Part shown: in pieces, positions 4,662-5,324 of the stretch
Position numbering within the stretch: the first letter of the stretch is position 1
Layout of the letters: the number at the start of each line of letters is the position of its first letter
Source of the DNA: Trueperaceae bacterium
Lineage (GTDB): Bacteria; Deinococcota; Deinococci; Deinococcales; Trueperaceae
DNA: 5,324 nt
Reading direction: 5' to 3'
Assembly (NCBI GenBank): GCA_007130355.1
Contig: SLSQ01000283.1
Span: 1-5,324 of the forward strand
The notes under the pieces: model-generated
The model's input: only the letters and a program-made list of their open reading frames with translations
Told to the model about the DNA's origin: nothing
The model's database searches: none
Made by a program: the position numbers and the translations under genes

Positions 4662-5324
4662 TCAGGCGCCGACCGTGCGCTTGACCCAGTCGTACCCCTT
4701 CTGGTCGAGCTCCTTGGCGAGCTCGGCGTCGCCGCTGTGGATCACGCGCCCCTCGGCCATGACGTGCACGCGATCGGGCACGATGTAGTTCAGCAGCCGC
4801 TGGTAGTGCGTGATCACCAGGGCGCCGAAGTCGGGCCCGCGTGCGGCGTTCACTCCTTGCGACACCGTCGCGAGCGCGTCGACGTCGAGGCCGGAGTCGG
4901 TCTCGTCGAGGATCGCGTAGCGCGGCTCGAGGACGAGCAGCTGAAGGATCTCGCTGCGCTTCTTCTCACCGCCGCTGAACCCCTCGTGCAGGTTCCGCTC
5001 GATGATCGACTCGTCCCAGTTCAGCTCCTTCACCGCGTTCTGGAGCTTCTGGTAGAACTCCATCACGCCGATCTCCTCGTCCCCTTCGCGGCGGGCGTTC
5101 AGCGCCAGGCGAAGGAAGTTCGCGATCGACACGCCGGGCACCTCGACCGGGTACTGGAACGCCAGGTAGAGGCCGGCGCGCGCCCGCTCGTCCGGTTCCA
5201 TCTCGAGGACGCTCTCGCCGTCGATGAGGATGTCGCCGCCGGTGACCTCGTAGGCGGGGTCGCCGGCCATGACCTTCGCCAAGGTCGACTTTCCGCTGCC
5301 GTTCTGGCCCATCAGGGCGTGCAC
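4662..5324 (-). CDS. sufC: Fe-S cluster assembly ATPase SufC (partial, N-terminus off right edge)
   Basis: SufC is the ABC-type ATPase of the SufBC2D complex; it dimerises on ATP binding and drives the conformational change of SufB-SufD needed for cluster formation. It is cytosolic and has no membrane partner. The visible 220 residues lack about 30 N-terminal residues of a family near 250; the GTG codon at the window edge is an internal valine of the usual VHALMGQNGSGKST segment, not the start. Using visible numbering: Walker A GQNGSGKST (6-14), Q-loop Gln57 in LAFQYPVEVPGV, ABC signature FSGGEKKR (116-123), Walker B AILDE (137-141), D-loop SGLD (144-147) and H-switch His173 in ITHYQRLL. The SufC-specific ETDSGLD string and the QYPVEVPGVS region distinguish it from transporter ATPases. 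It is the most upstream suf gene visible, so the operon promoter lies outside the window. Confidence 0.96.
   Translation of the reverse strand: MHALMGQNGSGKSTLAKVMAGDPAYEVTGGDILIDGESVLEMEPDERARAGLYLAFQYPVEVPGVSIANFLRLALNARREGDEEIGVMEFYQKLQNAVKELNWDESIIERNLHEGFSGGEKKRSEILQLLVLEPRYAILDETDSGLDVDALATVSQGVNAARGPDFGALVITHYQRLLNYIVPDRVHVMAEGRVIHSGDAELAKELDQKGYDWVKRTVGA

Noticed and set aside
2966..4684. 572-codon plus-strand open frame antisense to sufB
   Set aside because: Despite its length it is fully opposite the well-conserved sufB and its spacers, and its Val/Leu/Asp/Gly-rich product has no recognisable domain. Long antisense frames are expected in high-GC genes with strong third-position bias.
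5322..5324. GTG at the window edge as the SufC start
   Set aside because: It would begin at the Val of VHALMGQNGSGKST, directly before Walker A, leaving out the first strands of the ABC fold. It is an internal codon of a gene cut by the window.
1..5324. Mobile elements, CRISPR arrays, tRNA or rRNA genes, defence genes
   Set aside because: I saw no transposase, integrase, direct-repeat array, RNA gene fold or composition break. All supported genes are housekeeping or transport genes.

Overview
This is an ordinary-looking bacterial chromosomal segment, strongly G+C rich (about two thirds or more by eye), densely coding, with many GTG starts. It is dominated by housekeeping iron-sulfur cluster assembly genes. 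The gene order sufC-sufB-sufD followed by a Rieske-type ferredoxin, together with an IspF that begins with an 'IGYGEDAH' motif and carries a 'FKTSEGLA..HVQ' C-terminal segment, resembles what I remember of Deinococcota (Deinococcus, Trueperaceae and relatives). This taxonomic placement is an inference from memory and has not been tested; another high-GC lineage is possible.

Layout, left to right. Positions 1-841 (minus) hold an EamA/DMT-family membrane transporter whose C-terminal end runs off the left edge. A gap of 32 bp separates it from the divergent ispF gene (874-1392, plus), an enzyme of the MEP isoprenoid pathway. Positions 1393-1465 separate two convergent genes and contain a strong nested inverted repeat, probably a bidirectional terminator. 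Positions 1466-5324 (minus) are a four-gene operon read right to left: sufC (5' end off the right edge), sufB, sufD and a small Rieske [2Fe-2S] ferredoxin. sufB/sufD and sufD/ferredoxin are tightly packed, with Shine-Dalgarno sequences lying inside the preceding gene's end. sufC and sufB are separated by 124 bp that contain two strong hairpins.

Function. SufC is the ATPase of the SufBC2D scaffold, and SufB and SufD form the scaffold heterodimer on which Fe-S clusters are built. The residues known to matter in E. coli (SufB Cys254, Cys405, His433 and Glu434; SufD His360) have clear counterparts here. The co-translated Rieske ferredoxin is presumably an electron carrier linked to assembly, or a client. 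The cysteine desulfurase (SufS) and sulfur carrier (SufE/SufU) are not in the window. IspF makes the cyclodiphosphate that is consumed by the Fe-S enzyme IspG, so its proximity to suf may be meaningful or may be chance.

Start sites. Ribosome binding sites place the sufB start at 4537, the sufD start at 3093 and the ferredoxin start at 1783, all GTG. These are shorter than, or different from, the longest open frames.

I found no clear undescribed system. The points most worth a second look are a divergent IspF active-site loop and C-terminal region, the hairpin-rich sufC-sufB spacer, and a possible leaderless start for ispF.
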